Positions 49,430 through 61,567 of a DNA stretch of 64,000 bases are shown here, piece after piece. The first letter of the stretch is position 1, and every line of letters starts with the position of its first letter. The translations under genes and the position numbers were made by a program. This stretch comes from Lithospermum erythrorhizon (Eukaryota; Streptophyta; Magnoliopsida; Boraginales; Boraginaceae). Where the stretch lies: NCBI GenBank assembly GCA_019722365.1, contig JADFUC010000841.1, forward strand, positions 124,001 to 188,000, given 5' to 3'. The notes under the pieces were generated by a model that made no database searches, was not told the origin of the DNA, and worked only from the letters and a program-made list of their open reading frames with translations.

Positions 49430-49640
49430 CTCTCTCCGTTTTTTTTCATTTGTCGTTTTAGCATAGAAAATTGTAATTCTATATTTCCAATTCACTTTTT
49501 GACTAATTTTTCATAAACCAACTAATGTTATATTTTTAAATGATTGTCATTTCACATTTTCAATGTAACTTTTGACTACTTTTATTTTTCCTTAATTTAT
49601 GTGCAAATTGCTAGAACGACAAATTAAAAAACGGAGGTAG
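49430..49640. mobile_element. Stowaway MITE (complete)
   Basis: Termini CTCTCTCCGTTTTTTTTCAT and the complement of AATTAAAAAACGGAGGTAG, with inner TTGTCGTTTTAG / CTAGAACGACAA. TA lies on both sides (49428-49429, 49641-49642). Length 211 bp. It is the best-preserved member of the family also seen at 14018 and 42502. Confidence 0.78.
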
Positions 49641-49658
49641 TAATATATTAGTTAAGTG

Positions 49659-51487
49659 CTGCGGTAACGACCCACCCCAAGTCGGCACCCCGAGGTTAAG
49701 ATTATTAGCAACAAGGCATACCAGAGTCACCAATCGACTTGATACAATAACAAATATGACTCACGACATTACCGAAAACAAACCCTTCTATTCCATCGTG
49801 GTGTTCCAACAACACATCCAACAAAAACAACGTATTAAATGTAATACAAATCCACCTCGAATAATACAAACTCCAAGGATACACAATAAAATCCAAAATA
49901 CAACATAGGGAAAGTATGACAACTGCATCTCTCAAATGAAATACACAACACACAAAGCCTAGAAATATACAAGTCGACAACAAAAAGTGGAACGACCGGA
50001 TGAGGACTTCCTATGCCACCACCGGCCACCTATGATCTTCACGCTACCAAGAAATAGATTCTCGCCCACCTCAACGACGCTTCTCCCAAAGACCTAGGCA
50101 TAAACGCCCGCCTATAAAGAAAAGTGGAGTCAGCCTATTAAGTTGAGTGGAATACAAATACCCTTATATTACCCAATCACATATAATCATGCTTATATAT
50201 ATATAAATATATGTGTATATATATTAACTAAGCTACACTGTAATAATCGGCCCACAAATCACCTGTAGTCCTCTATACGATATAATACATAATACTATAT
50301 GTGAGCTTATAACCATCAACAATGCATATTCATTTAAGGGAAACAGTCTCAACACACACAGTCATCAAAATCATCAAATGAGGAATCCACCTCCACAAAT
50401 AGTAACAAATGAGGAATCCACCTCCACAAATAACCAACAAATGAGGAATCCACCTCCACAAATAACCAACAAATGAGGAACTAACTCCACAACAATCGTG
50501 ATGAGGTCTCCACCTCCATCCTCCTCACCGAGGCTACGTACCGATATGCATATCACACCTCAAAACCTCCTCGAATCCACGGGCTACCCACTCAATACAT
50601 GCATGCCACACCAAACCTCCCGGCTGGGTCACCATACTGGCCCAAGCAATAACAAACAAAGCAATCAAAATATACGTATAACACACACAACACACGCCTG
50701 ACATCGCGCAAAGACAAGTAATATCACATCACACGTGGTGTAACTAATTTGACCAATTTCACAATCTCATAACATGAATCATAATCACAACTATCTCTAC
50801 AATATAAATCATAAATGCATTCACTATCTCACATAATCCCAATTATTCATAATATGAATCATAATCATAATTATAACATAATATCAATCATAATCTTAAT
50901 TATTTCATAATATGAATCATGATCATCCAAATACACATGTCAAAATAGTCCCATGACAAAATACATGTAAAATGAGAACGTAATATATACGAAGCGGCTC
51001 CCATCGCGAGATTTTGTACTTTACCTCTTTGTTAAAAAGCAGAAATGATAACGCTAGGTAGTCTCGTGCTAGGTCCAGGCTCAACTCCTATTCAAAGAAA
51101 TTATACATTATAACACATACCGTAGAATAACCTCTCTTAACATCTATATAAACCCCGAGTATTATACCACGTCTCACATTTCAAATTAACCATCCTTAGT
51201 AATCATCCTATCCCCAAAACTAGTATTAATTTCTAAAAATTCCAACGTAACTACATTCTTTTCCTTACTAACTCCATAAATCCCGATATTCGGTCATCAC
51301 TTTATTACCCCAACAATAAAACTTTAATCTCATTCTAACCAACTTAAATAAATTGCCAACTAATTCAACCATTAAATACAACCTCCAATTCAAACACTAA
51401 CTACTATATGAACTTTCCCAAACTTTCTCAACCCAATCGCTACCAATCCATATCCAAACCAAAGACTTCTATTTCCAAAATAACTAT
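49659..51487 (-). repeat. Older LTR of a Gypsy-type family, left part
   Basis: Starts TGCTGCGGTAACGACCCACC, similar to the TGTAACGACC start of the nested element's LTRs, and has the same general texture with CAA-rich, low-G composition on this strand. It is interrupted at 51488 by the nested Gypsy element and resumes at 60314. The total of the two parts (about 2.4 kb) is close to the 2.6 kb of the inner LTRs. No interior follows on either side, so it is probably a solo LTR or truncated copy. Orientation is inferred by similarity to the inner LTRs. Confidence 0.55.
50376..50490. repeat. 32-bp tandem repeat, about 3.5 copies
   Basis: Units begin AAATGAGGAATCCACCTCCA and continue CAAATAACCAAC, followed by a partial fourth unit (AAATGAGGAACTAACTCCAC). 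It lies inside the older LTR. Confidence 0.85.
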
Positions 51488-51492
51488 ATTCA

Positions 51493-54112
51493 TGTAACGA
51501 CCCGCCTGTGAGAGTCATTAAAACTGGAAATTTCAAACCGATGGATCTAATTCGCTTAAAAACACAATTGCTTCATCCACAACGTGATCACAATTAAGTT
51601 TCCCAAATCAAAGCAGTTTTTAAAATTTATAATCCATCAGCTGATATCTAAACAACCAACCCATATATATGTACACAACATATCTCAAAATAAAGTAATG
51701 CCGGTAAGGCTACAAATGTATGATGCTGCATCAGATCCCCGAATACAAATGACAACAAAATCTACGCTAAAAGTTTCAAAAGGAAAAATACAATAATCAA
51801 AATGGGCTGACAATGCCATCAAAATCGACGCGAGATCCTCTCGCCACCCGACAGCTCACCTAGCCACTGAACAAAACTCAAACAACCTCGGGCTCCACCG
51901 GGCCAACCCGGCACAAACGAAATGCCGCCCCAATGCGGTGTGGGTGTGCTCATGGTGCTTAGTGAAACTTAACATACGGGTGAACTTCTTACCATACGGA
52001 ACGAAGTCAATCAATAATATAATAGTCAAATAGAATAAAATACATATATCCAAGACTACCCAAAAAGTCATACAACAAAATTCCGCAGGAAAACTCGCAT
52101 AATACATTTAAGATATAATAGAAGGTCTCAACAAGCACAAAATTCCCCGTAAAGAAATCAAGAGACTCAACAATCCACTAAAACTCTAGTCATCAAACCT
52201 CCTATCTCTCATATCCTCACCAAGATACCATCCTCTAACGCCAAGATATACTCAACTGCCTACCCGCCAGGAATGGACTAATCAATGATCACCCCTGCCC
52301 TATACTGCTAAAGACAAGGCCAAACCCAGACTTACACACAAAGTATAAGTGCACACCGCACTTATACACAAAGTATAAGGCACATCGCACTCATACACTA
52401 AGTACAAGGCACAATCAAGCCTTATACACTCAAGTATAAGTGCACACCGCTCTTATACACTAAGTATAAGGCACACCGCCTTATACACTAAGTACAAGGC
52501 ACAATCGTGACTTATACACTCAAGATAAGGCACACCGCACTTATACACTAAGTATAAGGCACATATCGTCGCATATCCCGCAAGGATGAGAGTCACCTAA
52601 CCCCTAATCATCCTTAACATAGTCAAATCCTCGACACTCAAGTCACCCTTCAAGTCATACATAACTCTAACCATCACCCCTCAATAACCACCACTTACCC
52701 CAAACAATATCCAAGCAATACGCCTAAAACATCTCACAATCAGAAGTCAAACACAATCGCCGACAAGGCCACGTAAATCATAAGTGCCTAAAAGGCCATA
52801 GAATGTGAAATATAAGTCGGGAGTTCAAGCTATTACTTACCTCAAGCAATCTTCTTCAACGCCACGTAATATAATCACATAATCATATCACAATAACATG
52901 TATATCATTCTCACATAATCATAACACAATAACATGTATATCATTCTCTACAAATTAGAGTAAGTACGTAAAGTAACACCCGTGAGATAGCACTCACCTC
53001 GCTTAGCTATCACAGTCTTCGAAACAATCAAGTGTAATCAGCCTCTTTCCACGATCAACGCCTCTAAAACAACACCCATAAAGTATAATCAAGCACTCAC
53101 TACTATACTCCCATGCTCTAAGATACATAACCAACTCTTAGGGAACTATCTCTTAAAACAGTCTTTTAACATGACGGATAAACTATCGAATTATAATCCC
53201 ATTCTGACACAACCCAATCGGATTCCCCCGCTAAATTCCATCTTATCACTTTCTCATTATAAGCTCCAATTTATAAGTCATTCTAGTTAATCGCCAGGTC
53301 TATAATTAACAATCTATAATTCAAATATCAATTATAACTCAACTTGGAATTAACACTTTTTCGACATAACTCTTTAATCAATTTTAAATCACCAATATAA
53401 TATCACAATAACTATAATAAGGTCCCCAAACATAACCTCCTACACATTTAAAGTCTTAGAAAAATATCAACCCAAAAGTCAACTTAAAACCTAAAAGTCA
53501 ACTCCAAACCATAACATCCTCGAATCCACTTCTAAATCATGAATTAATCACTTATATACGCTCGGCTTTAACCCATATAAACTAACTAAGATTCATCATA
53601 AAATTGAATTATGGAAAGTCAACTAAAAGTCAACTATGTCAAAACCCAATAAATATCTCAAAAGACTTGAACTTTCATACCTTAACTTGAAGAGAATGTG
53701 ATGGGGAGAACGTATATTCTACAAATCCATCTTCGAGTTTGATCGCTGAATCAAGAGAGAAATGAAAATGAAATTTTTTAAGTGGGGAGTGGGCTTAATC
53801 TCGGCCCTAATGAGGAAAAGGAAGAAGATGAACTCAAAATGACGTATGTGGAAGATAAGTCGACTAGATATTTAAAAAAACTCGAGTCCCGCTCGGGTTT
53901 CTGCTAATTCTCCGCTTATCGCATTCTAAATCTCCATGAACCCGATTCCAAAGACAAAATATTCCATGGCAAAACTACTAAATTATAAATGTAATTCTGG
54001 CTTAAAAAATTTACGAAATAATATTATCGAGATTATTTATACTATCCTCGGTCCTAATCGCTCTAATCGAAAAATTAATTTTTTTTTTTTTTTTTCGTAA
54101 CTGCTTATTACA
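51493..54112 (-). repeat. 3' LTR of the nested Gypsy element
   Basis: About 2620 bp, bounded by TG...CA. Next to it at 54113-54160 the minus strand reads AAATTTCGAGTCGAAATTTT followed by ATTAGGTGGAGTAGAT, a purine-rich tract before the LTR start. It holds a hairpin-bearing tandem repeat at 52320-52565 and a run of T at 54079-54095. Confidence 0.85.
52320..52570. repeat. Hairpin-bearing tandem repeat in the 3' LTR
   Basis: About eight units of 31-33 bp. Each centres on CTTATACACTAAGTATAAG, an inverted repeat (CTTATAC / GTATAAG), separated by G(T)GCACACCGCA-type spacers. Confidence 0.8.
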
Positions 54113-54429
54113 ATCTACTCCACCTAATAAAATTTCGACTCGAAATTTAACAACCCTCAAACAATCAAGCAGTAACAACAATATATAATAACACAAAATC
54201 AAATATCAAGCATAAAATAAAAGCAATACTAACTCCACTCTCGTCAACCGTGAAATCCGGACCGACCCCCACTTCTCACATCCCTATCGACAACCCGCGC
54301 TCTCATCTCGTCACAAATTCTAAGATTCGATCCACAAGCAATCGGTCGAACTCTCTATACGGGCGAAAATCTCCCTGTCACATCGACATCAAAGCCTACT
54401 CCCAAATGCTTCATCCTCTCTCTCGATCC

Positions 54430-56110
54430 TTTGATTTCTTTCTACTCAAGGCATCGCCTATTACATTTGCCTCTCTGGGCGGTACTCAATAGTCAAGTCA
54501 TAATCACCGATGAACTCCATCCACCCTCCTCCGCCTCAAACTCAAATCTCTCAAGGCCGGTAGATACTTCAAACTCTTATGATCGGTGAAAATCGCATTT
54601 ATCCCTTATACGTATAATGTCTCCACACCCCAATTTAACGACTATCGCTAATTGAAGCCGCTCAAAATCATGGGTCGGATACTTCTTCTCGTGATTTCTC
54701 AACTGTCAAAAGATAGGCAATCACCGGCCCCATTCTCGCAGACGTAACACACCCCAATCCCCTCGGCGCGGCATCACTATAAATCACGAGCCCCTCGTAA
54801 CTGCACGGTATCGCCAACACCGCAGCCCGAAGTCAACTTCCCCTTTAGTATCCGGGGCGCCCTCACAATCATCATCCTGCATAAACGACCCCTTTCCCCG
54901 GTCAACCTCGTCATCGGCGGCCGCAATCAAGGAAAAGTCCTTGATTTAATCTTCCTCAGAATAACCAAGCACCCCAAGAAACTCCTTTAACCCCTAATCA
55001 CACCTGTGGACGCTCCCAATCGGCTCACAAATTCTCCACCTCTGTGGATCAACACAAATACCCTTGCCGTAATTGTTAACATGACCCAGAATTTCACTCT
55101 CCTCGCCAACAAAGAACTCACATTTGGAAAACTTGGCATACAACCGTGCCGCCTCAAGGTCCTCAACACAACCGCAAATGCCTCTCATGTTCCTCCTCCC
55201 TCTAGAATATAATGTATCATCAATGAATACCACCACAAACTCATCCGTATACTCCCGAAACACTCTGGCTCATCAAATCCATACGCTGCGCATTTGTCAA
55301 CCAAACGGCATCACTATAAATTCATAATGCCCATAACGCAGATTGGAAAGTCGATTTCGAATATCCTCCCCTTTGATCCTCAACCGATGATAAATCCGTA
55401 TCGCGAAATCAATCTCAGAACACTTGGCATCCTTCAGCTGATCAAACAAATCATCAATTCTGGGTAATGGGTATCGGTTCTTAATAGTCACTTTATTCAA
55501 CTGCCTGTAATCAATACACAGCCTCATAGAACCATCCTTCTTTTTCACAAACAACACCGGCGCACTTACTCTGAGATACACTCGTCCGGAGCAAATCCCT
55601 TTATCCAATAACTCCCAGAATCGAGTCCGCAATTCTCGCAGAATCTTCTGAGCTAATCCTCGCACGGTGGAAAGAGAAATTGGCGCCGCATCAGAATAAC
55701 CCCTCAATAGCAAATTCAATCTCCCTCTCTGGCGACAATCCTGGTAAGTCCTCATGAAAAAGATCCTTGAACTCTCTAAAAACCCGCACATCCTCTAATC
55801 TGTCCTTTTCTCTACTCAAATCAACCACATATCCCAAGAACCCCACACACCTTTTCTGAATCAATCTCCTAGGCTCAAGTGTTGATACAAAACTCAAAGG
55901 CAAAATCTTTCTGTCCCCCACAAATCGGATATCTGGTCTCCCGAACCCACAAAAGTAATCTACTTCCGATGGCAATCAATAACGTACGACGCTTCCCAAC
56001 CAATCCATACCCAAGATAAGGTCAAAATCGAAAGCTCAAAATGGAAGTAAATAAATGCACAACAACCGACTCACCAACAATCAAAGGACGCCTCTTATAC
56101 CAATCTAACC
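54430..56110 (-). pseudogene. Gypsy pol remnant: protease, reverse transcriptase, RNase H
   Basis: On the minus strand, 55975-55691 shows the linker ending I-E-F-A-I-E-G-L. 55791-55297 holds the RT blocks [34 protein letters not shown] and Y-E-F-I-V-M-P-F-G. 55263-54994 holds the catalytic V-F-I-D-D box and K-F-S-K-C-E-F. RNase H follows with N-H-E-K-K-Y-P-T-H-D (about 54715-54665), F-T-D-H-K-S-L-K-Y-L (about 54595-54560) and a degraded D-A-L-S-R-K near 54450. Pieces are in different frames, with missing blocks between them. Integrase never follows. Confidence 0.8.
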
Positions 56111-56414
56111 ACAACTGACCTCCCTACTAGTATCATAATCTCAAGTGGAACAGCAAATGCACACAACATACGTAGATAAGCGCAGTAAATAAAACCTCGG
56201 TAAAACAAAAAGAACGCTGAGCCCCTAATCAAACAACACTCGGCCTCAATATCATACGTGTAAATAATAATTGGCCACCACCTCCGGGGGTATCCCGTGC
56301 CTCCCCGATGAGTAACGGCGTGAATCTGGCCTCGACCAGCCTCCGCCTCAGCCGCTACCCACTCGCAGACTCCTCAAGTCCCTCCAGCCCATATCCCCCC
56401 GGCCTCCACGCGAA

Positions 56415-57302
56415 TCACCACCACGACTCTCCCTCGACAACCACCTCTCGACAGTCAACTGTCAAGTACTCAGCACCTCCCCTCTCCGGGAAGATGGGAC
56501 ACTCTTCGCCAAATGTCCCTGCCGCCGGCATCGAGCAGCATAAGCACTCACCCTCTCCCGGAAATCTTCCGCCGCCAGGCCCAATCCGACCACAATCTGC
56601 AATAACGGATACCTCTCGACTCCCTCGAAGACTACTTCCTGACCCCGCGCCGGATCTCGGCAGCGCCCACCGTGCAAAAGGAGCAAGTGGCAAGACTCGG
56701 GCGAATTGGGTTCGAGTACCGGGTTGACTCGCCCAGACGGTACTCGCTGTCCGTCTCCTCCTCCGAACTCTGTAGCTGTAGCGCGCCTACCGAATAGAAA
56801 GTCTCGTGCCCGACTCCTCCCCGATCCACTCCGCCTCGGCCTCCGCTAACTCCATTTCCATCTTCGGCCGCATTCCTCACAAAGATGGAAACTAGTAAAA
56901 ATCCATCAATGATCTCACGACGATTCCCCACGTCAACCCATCCCTGAATCTAGTGATCCTCTTCGCCTCTACCGGATAAACATCAGGAAGTAGTCGGCAC
57001 ATATCACTGAACTGTCTCTCGTACTCCTCCACCGACCTCGAACCCTGCGTCAGCGAAATCAGCTCTCTCTCCAAAGCCGCCATGTGGGTCTCTAAGCAAT
57101 AATTCTCCCGGAAGAGCTCAACAAATCGCTCCCAAGAAACACACGAACCTCCCTCAAGTAGCTGTGAGACGCACTCGTGTTCTCCCCACCCGCCACGGCA
57201 CCCCGTGAAGTCTATGGGCAGCAAATTCACCTCATCTCGCCCCACAATCCCCATCGGCTCAAAATCGACTTCATATCCCTTGGATGAACTCAATGGCCTC
57301 AA
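56415..57302 (-). pseudogene. Gypsy gag and zinc-knuckle remnant
   Basis: 57302-56892 (minus) carries the retrotransposon gag capsid block W-E-R-F-V-E-L-F-R-E-N-Y and L-T-Q-G-S-R-S-V-E-E-Y-E-R-Q-F. Further on (56693-56415) is a damaged plant Gypsy zinc-knuckle region with C-G-R-I-G-P-G, C-L-C-C and E-E-C-P-I-F-P, where the Gly-His of the second knuckle is lost. This encodes the particle structural protein in active relatives. Plus-strand frames over it (56308-56727, 57284-57649) are antisense shadows. Confidence 0.7.
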
Positions 57303-57684
57303 GCCTCGCTAACCCCCGCAAACTTCGGAGGATCTCTTCAAACCGGACAAACAACTTGCTCGGGAATTCGACCCCTCTGCTCTCACCCGAGCATTCACAC
57401 TCTCTACGAGGTCTACCTCAACCTCCCTCAACATGCTCAAGACTGCACTCCGGACCCCTCGGCCGGTCCACGCCTGCACTCATCGACAGCCTATACCCTC
57501 CCCTACCCGCCCGGCCTCCTCCCGGCCCTACCCCGGCACCTCGGCCCCACCCGCCCACGCACTCTAGGTGGCATCCTCACCGCCTACAACAAAAAAGACA
57601 CGTATTCACAAAAGACAAAGACTCACAACGACTCAAAGAAAACAAGTAGGCACACAAATCAGATACCCAAGTAACTGAAACCTA

Positions 57685-57700
57685 GGCTCGATATCAAAAT
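57685..57700 (-). other. Gypsy primer-binding site
   Basis: Directly inside the 5' LTR, the minus strand reads ATTTTGATATCGAGCCTAGG. This resembles the TGGTATCAGAGCC of tRNA-iMet primed elements with a base change and a deleted base. Its position next to the LTR supports the minus orientation. Confidence 0.6.
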
Positions 57701-60313
57701 TGTAACGACCGCCCTGCGCCGGGCCGCCTCGAGGCGAGAGTCATTAAACTGAAATACCTCAGAGTCGGGGCTTCAAACCGATGGACGACTCGCTTTTAAA
57801 AACACAATCTGTTTCATCCAAAAATGTGATCACAATTAAGTTTCCCAAATCAAACAGCTTTAAAATTTATAATCCATCACCGATATCGAAACGACAAACC
57901 CATATATATATACACACAACAGGTCCCAAATAAATTAATGCCGGGCAAGGCTACAATGGGGACGATTTACAGCATCAGATCCCGAATACAAAATGACAAC
58001 AAATGACAAGGCTAAAGTTTCAAAAAGGAAAATACAACAATCAAAAACAAATTGACAACACATCAAAATCGATCGCCAGATCCTCCGCCACCCGACGTCA
58101 CCTAGCCACTGAACAAAAAACTTCTCAAACAACCTTCGCTCAATCGGCCAACCCGCACAAATGAAATGCCGCCCACGCGGTGCGGGTGTAAGCCGCGAGG
58201 CTTAGTAAAACTTAACACAAAAAGGTGAACTTACCATACGGAATCCAGTCAATAGTCAAATACGAACAAAATACATATATCCGTAGACTACCTAAAAGGT
58301 TCATAAATCGTAATTCGCTAGAAAACTCGCATATTAATACATTTAAGATATAATATAAGGTCTCACCAAGCACACAATTCCGTAAAGAAATCAATAGACT
58401 CAACAACGACTAAAACTCTAGTCATCAAACCTCTTATCTCTCATATCCCCACCAAGATACCATCCTTTAACGCGCATATACTCAATCCGTCTACCTCAGA
58501 ACGGACTAATCATCGATCACCCCGGACTTATACCGCAAAGATAAGGCCAAAAACCGCAGCTGATACACAAAGTATAGCGCACACCGCTCTATACACTCAA
58601 GTATGCACACCGCTCTTATACACTAAGTATAAGGCACAATCAGCTTCTTATATTACTAAGTACAAGGCACACCGCACTTATACACTCAGTATAAGGCACA
58701 CCGCACTTATACACTCAGTATAAGGCACATATCGTCGCATATCCCCGCAAGGGAGCCGAGAGTCACCTAACCCCTAATCATCCCAACATAGGTCAAACTC
58801 GATACTCAAGTCACCTCAAGTCATACATAACTCTAATCATCACCTCTCAATAACCAGCTTACTCTACTCCCAAACAATATCCAAGCACACAACTAAAAAC
58901 ATCTCACAATCGTAAGTCAAACACAATCACGACAAGGCCACGTAAATCATATGCCGACAAGGCCACGTAAACTGCGGCGCCGACAAGGCCATAGAAAATT
59001 TAAATATAAGTCGGGAGTTCAAGCTATTACTTACCTCAAGCAATCTTCAACGCCTACGTATTATAATCACATAATCATATCATAATAACATGTATATCAT
59101 TCTCACATAATCATAACACAATAACATGTATATCATTCCTCACATAATTTTAAAGTAAGCACGCAGAAGTAGTCAATCTGAGATAAGCATCACCTCCTCA
59201 TGAAGCATCATAAAACTTCGAAAAACAATCATGTAACTCCGCTCTTTTCCACGATCAACTTAAACAACACCCATAAAAGTATAATCAAGCATCTACTACT
59301 ATTCTGGGCGCTCTAGAAGATAAGGAAGCATAACCAACTCTGGGGTGGGAACTATCTCTAAATGGGGCCTAACATGACGGATAAACTATCGAATTATACT
59401 CCCATCGGACACAACCCAATCGATCCCCCGCTAAATTCCATCTTATCACTTTCTCATTACAAATCGAAGTTTTAAGTCATTCTAGTTAATCAAAGAAGTC
59501 TATAATTAACAATCTATAATTCAAATATCAATTATAACTCAACTTGGAATTAACACTTTTTCAACCTAACTGCCTTTAATCAATTTTAAATCACCAATTT
59601 AATATCACAATAACTATAATAAGGTCCCAACATAACCTCCTACACATTTAAAGTCTTAGAAAAATATCAACCCAAAAAGTCAACCGAAAACCTAAAAGTC
59701 AACCCAGCCATAACATCCTCAAACGACCTCTAAATCATGAATTAATCACTTATATACATCACAGAACCCATAACCAATCCAAGCATTCATCATAAAATTG
59801 AATTATGGAAAAAGTCAACTAAAAGTCAACCATGCGTCAAAACCCAAGAAATATCTCAAAAAAGACTTGAACTTCTCTCATACCTTTAACCTCGAAGAGA
59901 ACGATGGGGAGAACGATATTCTACAAACGATCTTGAAGTTCGATGGTCAATCGAAGAGAGAAATGGAAAATGAAATTTTTTAAGTGGGGGAGGGGCTTAA
60001 TCTCGGCCCTACGAGGAAAAAAGGAAATAAGATGAACTCAAAAAATGATTAAGCGTGGAAGATAAGCTTGACTAGATATTTAAAAAACTCGAGTCCCTGC
60101 TCGGCTCGACACTTCTTCGCCATCGCATTCTAAAACTCCACGAACCCGATTCCAAAGACAAAAATATTCCATGGCAAAAACTACTAAATTATAAATGTAA
60201 TTCGGCTAAAAAAATTTACGAAATAATATTATCATCGAAATCATTTATACTATCCCCTGGTCCCACCGCCGACCGAAAAATTAAATTTTCTTTTTCGTAA
60301 CGGGTTAGTTACA
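57701..60313 (-). repeat. 5' LTR of the nested Gypsy element
   Basis: About 2613 bp and collinear with 51493-54112. It differs by many indels and by clustered G/C-rich replacements (for example 57714-57734 and 59330-59370), which look more like local consensus errors than ordinary base substitution. Confidence 0.85.
58560..58735. repeat. Hairpin-bearing tandem repeat in the 5' LTR
   Basis: About six units of the same family as at 52320-52570, with the CTTATACACT(A/C)AGTATAAG core in the better-kept units. The copy number differs between the two LTRs. Confidence 0.8.
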
Positions 60314-60870
60314 ATTCAAGTCCTCTAACCTCTTACTACAATTTAAAGTTATCTTAAGAAAAGTCAACAAAGTCAAACCTCAACATACACCACTTCTAAC
60401 CCCAATAATCACTCAAAGTCACCTTAAATCTCACAACCAAACTTCTTGGGATAACATTTCTATTTCATAATATAGCCAAGATCTAAAAGTCAACATAAAA
60501 GTCAAACTAATAAATAGTCAACTATAGCCTCAAAATAACGAGATTTGAAGATTAAACTCATACCTTTGATGAACAAGTAGACGGGAAACGCAGATTACGG
60601 CTAGATTCACAAAGATTTTGCCAAGAAAATGAAAAAAAATTCAAGTGGAAGATAAGATTTGGTTTTTGATGAATGGTACAAGGGATTGAAGCTTAGCCGG
60701 TGGTAGGTGAACATTTAAGTGGAGCTTGGTGCCTCGCTCGGCTCACAATTTCGCTTCTTTCTGCTTAACAACATAATTCGAACACTAGTCAAATTAATTT
60801 TTATTCTCAAAATATATCATCATTCAACCCATATTATCATTATTATTCGATTTAAAATTTTAACTTAAAC
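60314..60870 (-). repeat. Older LTR, right part
   Basis: It resumes the LTR broken at 51487. The start CCTCTAACCTCTTACTACAA and TTTAAAGTTATCTTAAGAAA parallel the inner LTR near 53440-53475, so the nested element inserted within a related LTR. The right limit is approximate; no target duplication of the outer copy was found. Confidence 0.5.
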
Positions 60871-61424
60871 CGTAAACACTCAACCATGCAACTAAAATCA
60901 TTAAAAATCTTCGTATATAATAATCATTTAAAAGATAGAAGATGTCATCTTATCTCTCAAATGCACAAATTAACTACATTGCTTACTATATATGAAGTAT
61001 ATATTATATATTTTGCTCAAATTAACTACGGAGTATATTGTTTAGCTATGAAGTTATATTATTTTTGTCTTACCATCGTATGCACCAAGTCTTGTGAATG
61101 TTGAATTGTTCATAACTTTATCTTTATCGTTAGCCTAAACAATTTAACTCATAAAAAGATGATAGTTTTTTCGAATCAACTCCCAACTCCTAAAGGATTG
61201 TTTCCTGCTTCCCTTTTCATTAAATTTTGGTAAAATATAGAGTGGTACATGTATGGTCGATGCTATACTTAATAGTGAAAATATAAATGCATGCATGTTT
61301 AATCAAAACTGGACGAAGAATGCTATAAAATAAATGGAGTCAGGAAGAATAATGGAGAGCACTTAGACCATGATGAATTGATGATGATTTTTTGTTTTGT
61401 TTTGGTGTTACTGGAATGACCAGC
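60871..61424. other. AT-rich spacer, includes leader of an orphan promoter
   Basis: No gene was recognised. The minus-strand sequence just left of 61430 looks like a leader rich in CAAAACAAAAC and CATCATCAATTC, reaching an ATG at about 61370 that is followed after one codon by a stop. Confidence 0.4.
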
Positions 61425-61430
61425 ACTTCC

Positions 61431-61567
61431 TATTTATAGTATATCATAGAGCAAAACGGCCACATAATGGTAATTGCAAAACGGCTATGAGATTAAATGG
61501 ATTAGCCAAAACGTATTATTAAGCATGCTAGTAATTTAATGAGAAGCTATTGACAAAAGCAAAACGG
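61431..61567 (-). promoter_or_regulatory. Promoter-like block with repeated CCGTTTTGC upstream of TATAAATA
   Basis: On the minus strand a TATA box (CTATAAATA, 61431-61439) is preceded by CCGTTTTGC at 61451-61459, 61476-61484 and 61559-61567, and a variant near 61505-61513. Spacing and a CA-rich leader fit a plant promoter. No intact coding frame follows, so it is either a promoter remnant or part of a transposable element. Confidence 0.35.

Larger units (their letters stand above)
51488..60318 (-). mobile_element. Nested Ty3/Gypsy LTR retrotransposon, integrase-deleted
   Basis: It runs from 51493 to 60313 with a 5-bp target duplication ATTCA at 51488-51492 and 60314-60318. The LTRs are 51493-54112 (3' LTR) and 57701-60313 (5' LTR), each starting TGTAACGACC and ending TTACA on the + strand. 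On the minus strand the order is 5' LTR, PBS, gag, zinc knuckle, protease region, RT, RNase H, polypurine tract, 3' LTR. The interior is only 3.6 kb, and integrase (with any chromodomain) is absent. The RT resembles the Tekay/Del chromovirus type, a judgement from memory. Both LTRs and all frames carry many small indels, so the copy is inactive. Confidence 0.85.

Noticed and set aside
52320..52570. Regular repeats resembling a CRISPR array
   Set aside because: Units are contiguous without unique spacers, lie in an LTR of a plant retrotransposon, and recur in the partner LTR.
56308..56727. 139-codon + frame in GC-rich sequence
   Set aside because: It is antisense to the Gypsy zinc-knuckle region on the minus strand and has proline/serine-rich content from GC bias.
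57284..57649. 121-codon + frame
   Set aside because: Antisense to Gypsy gag and leader sequence; proline-rich by composition.
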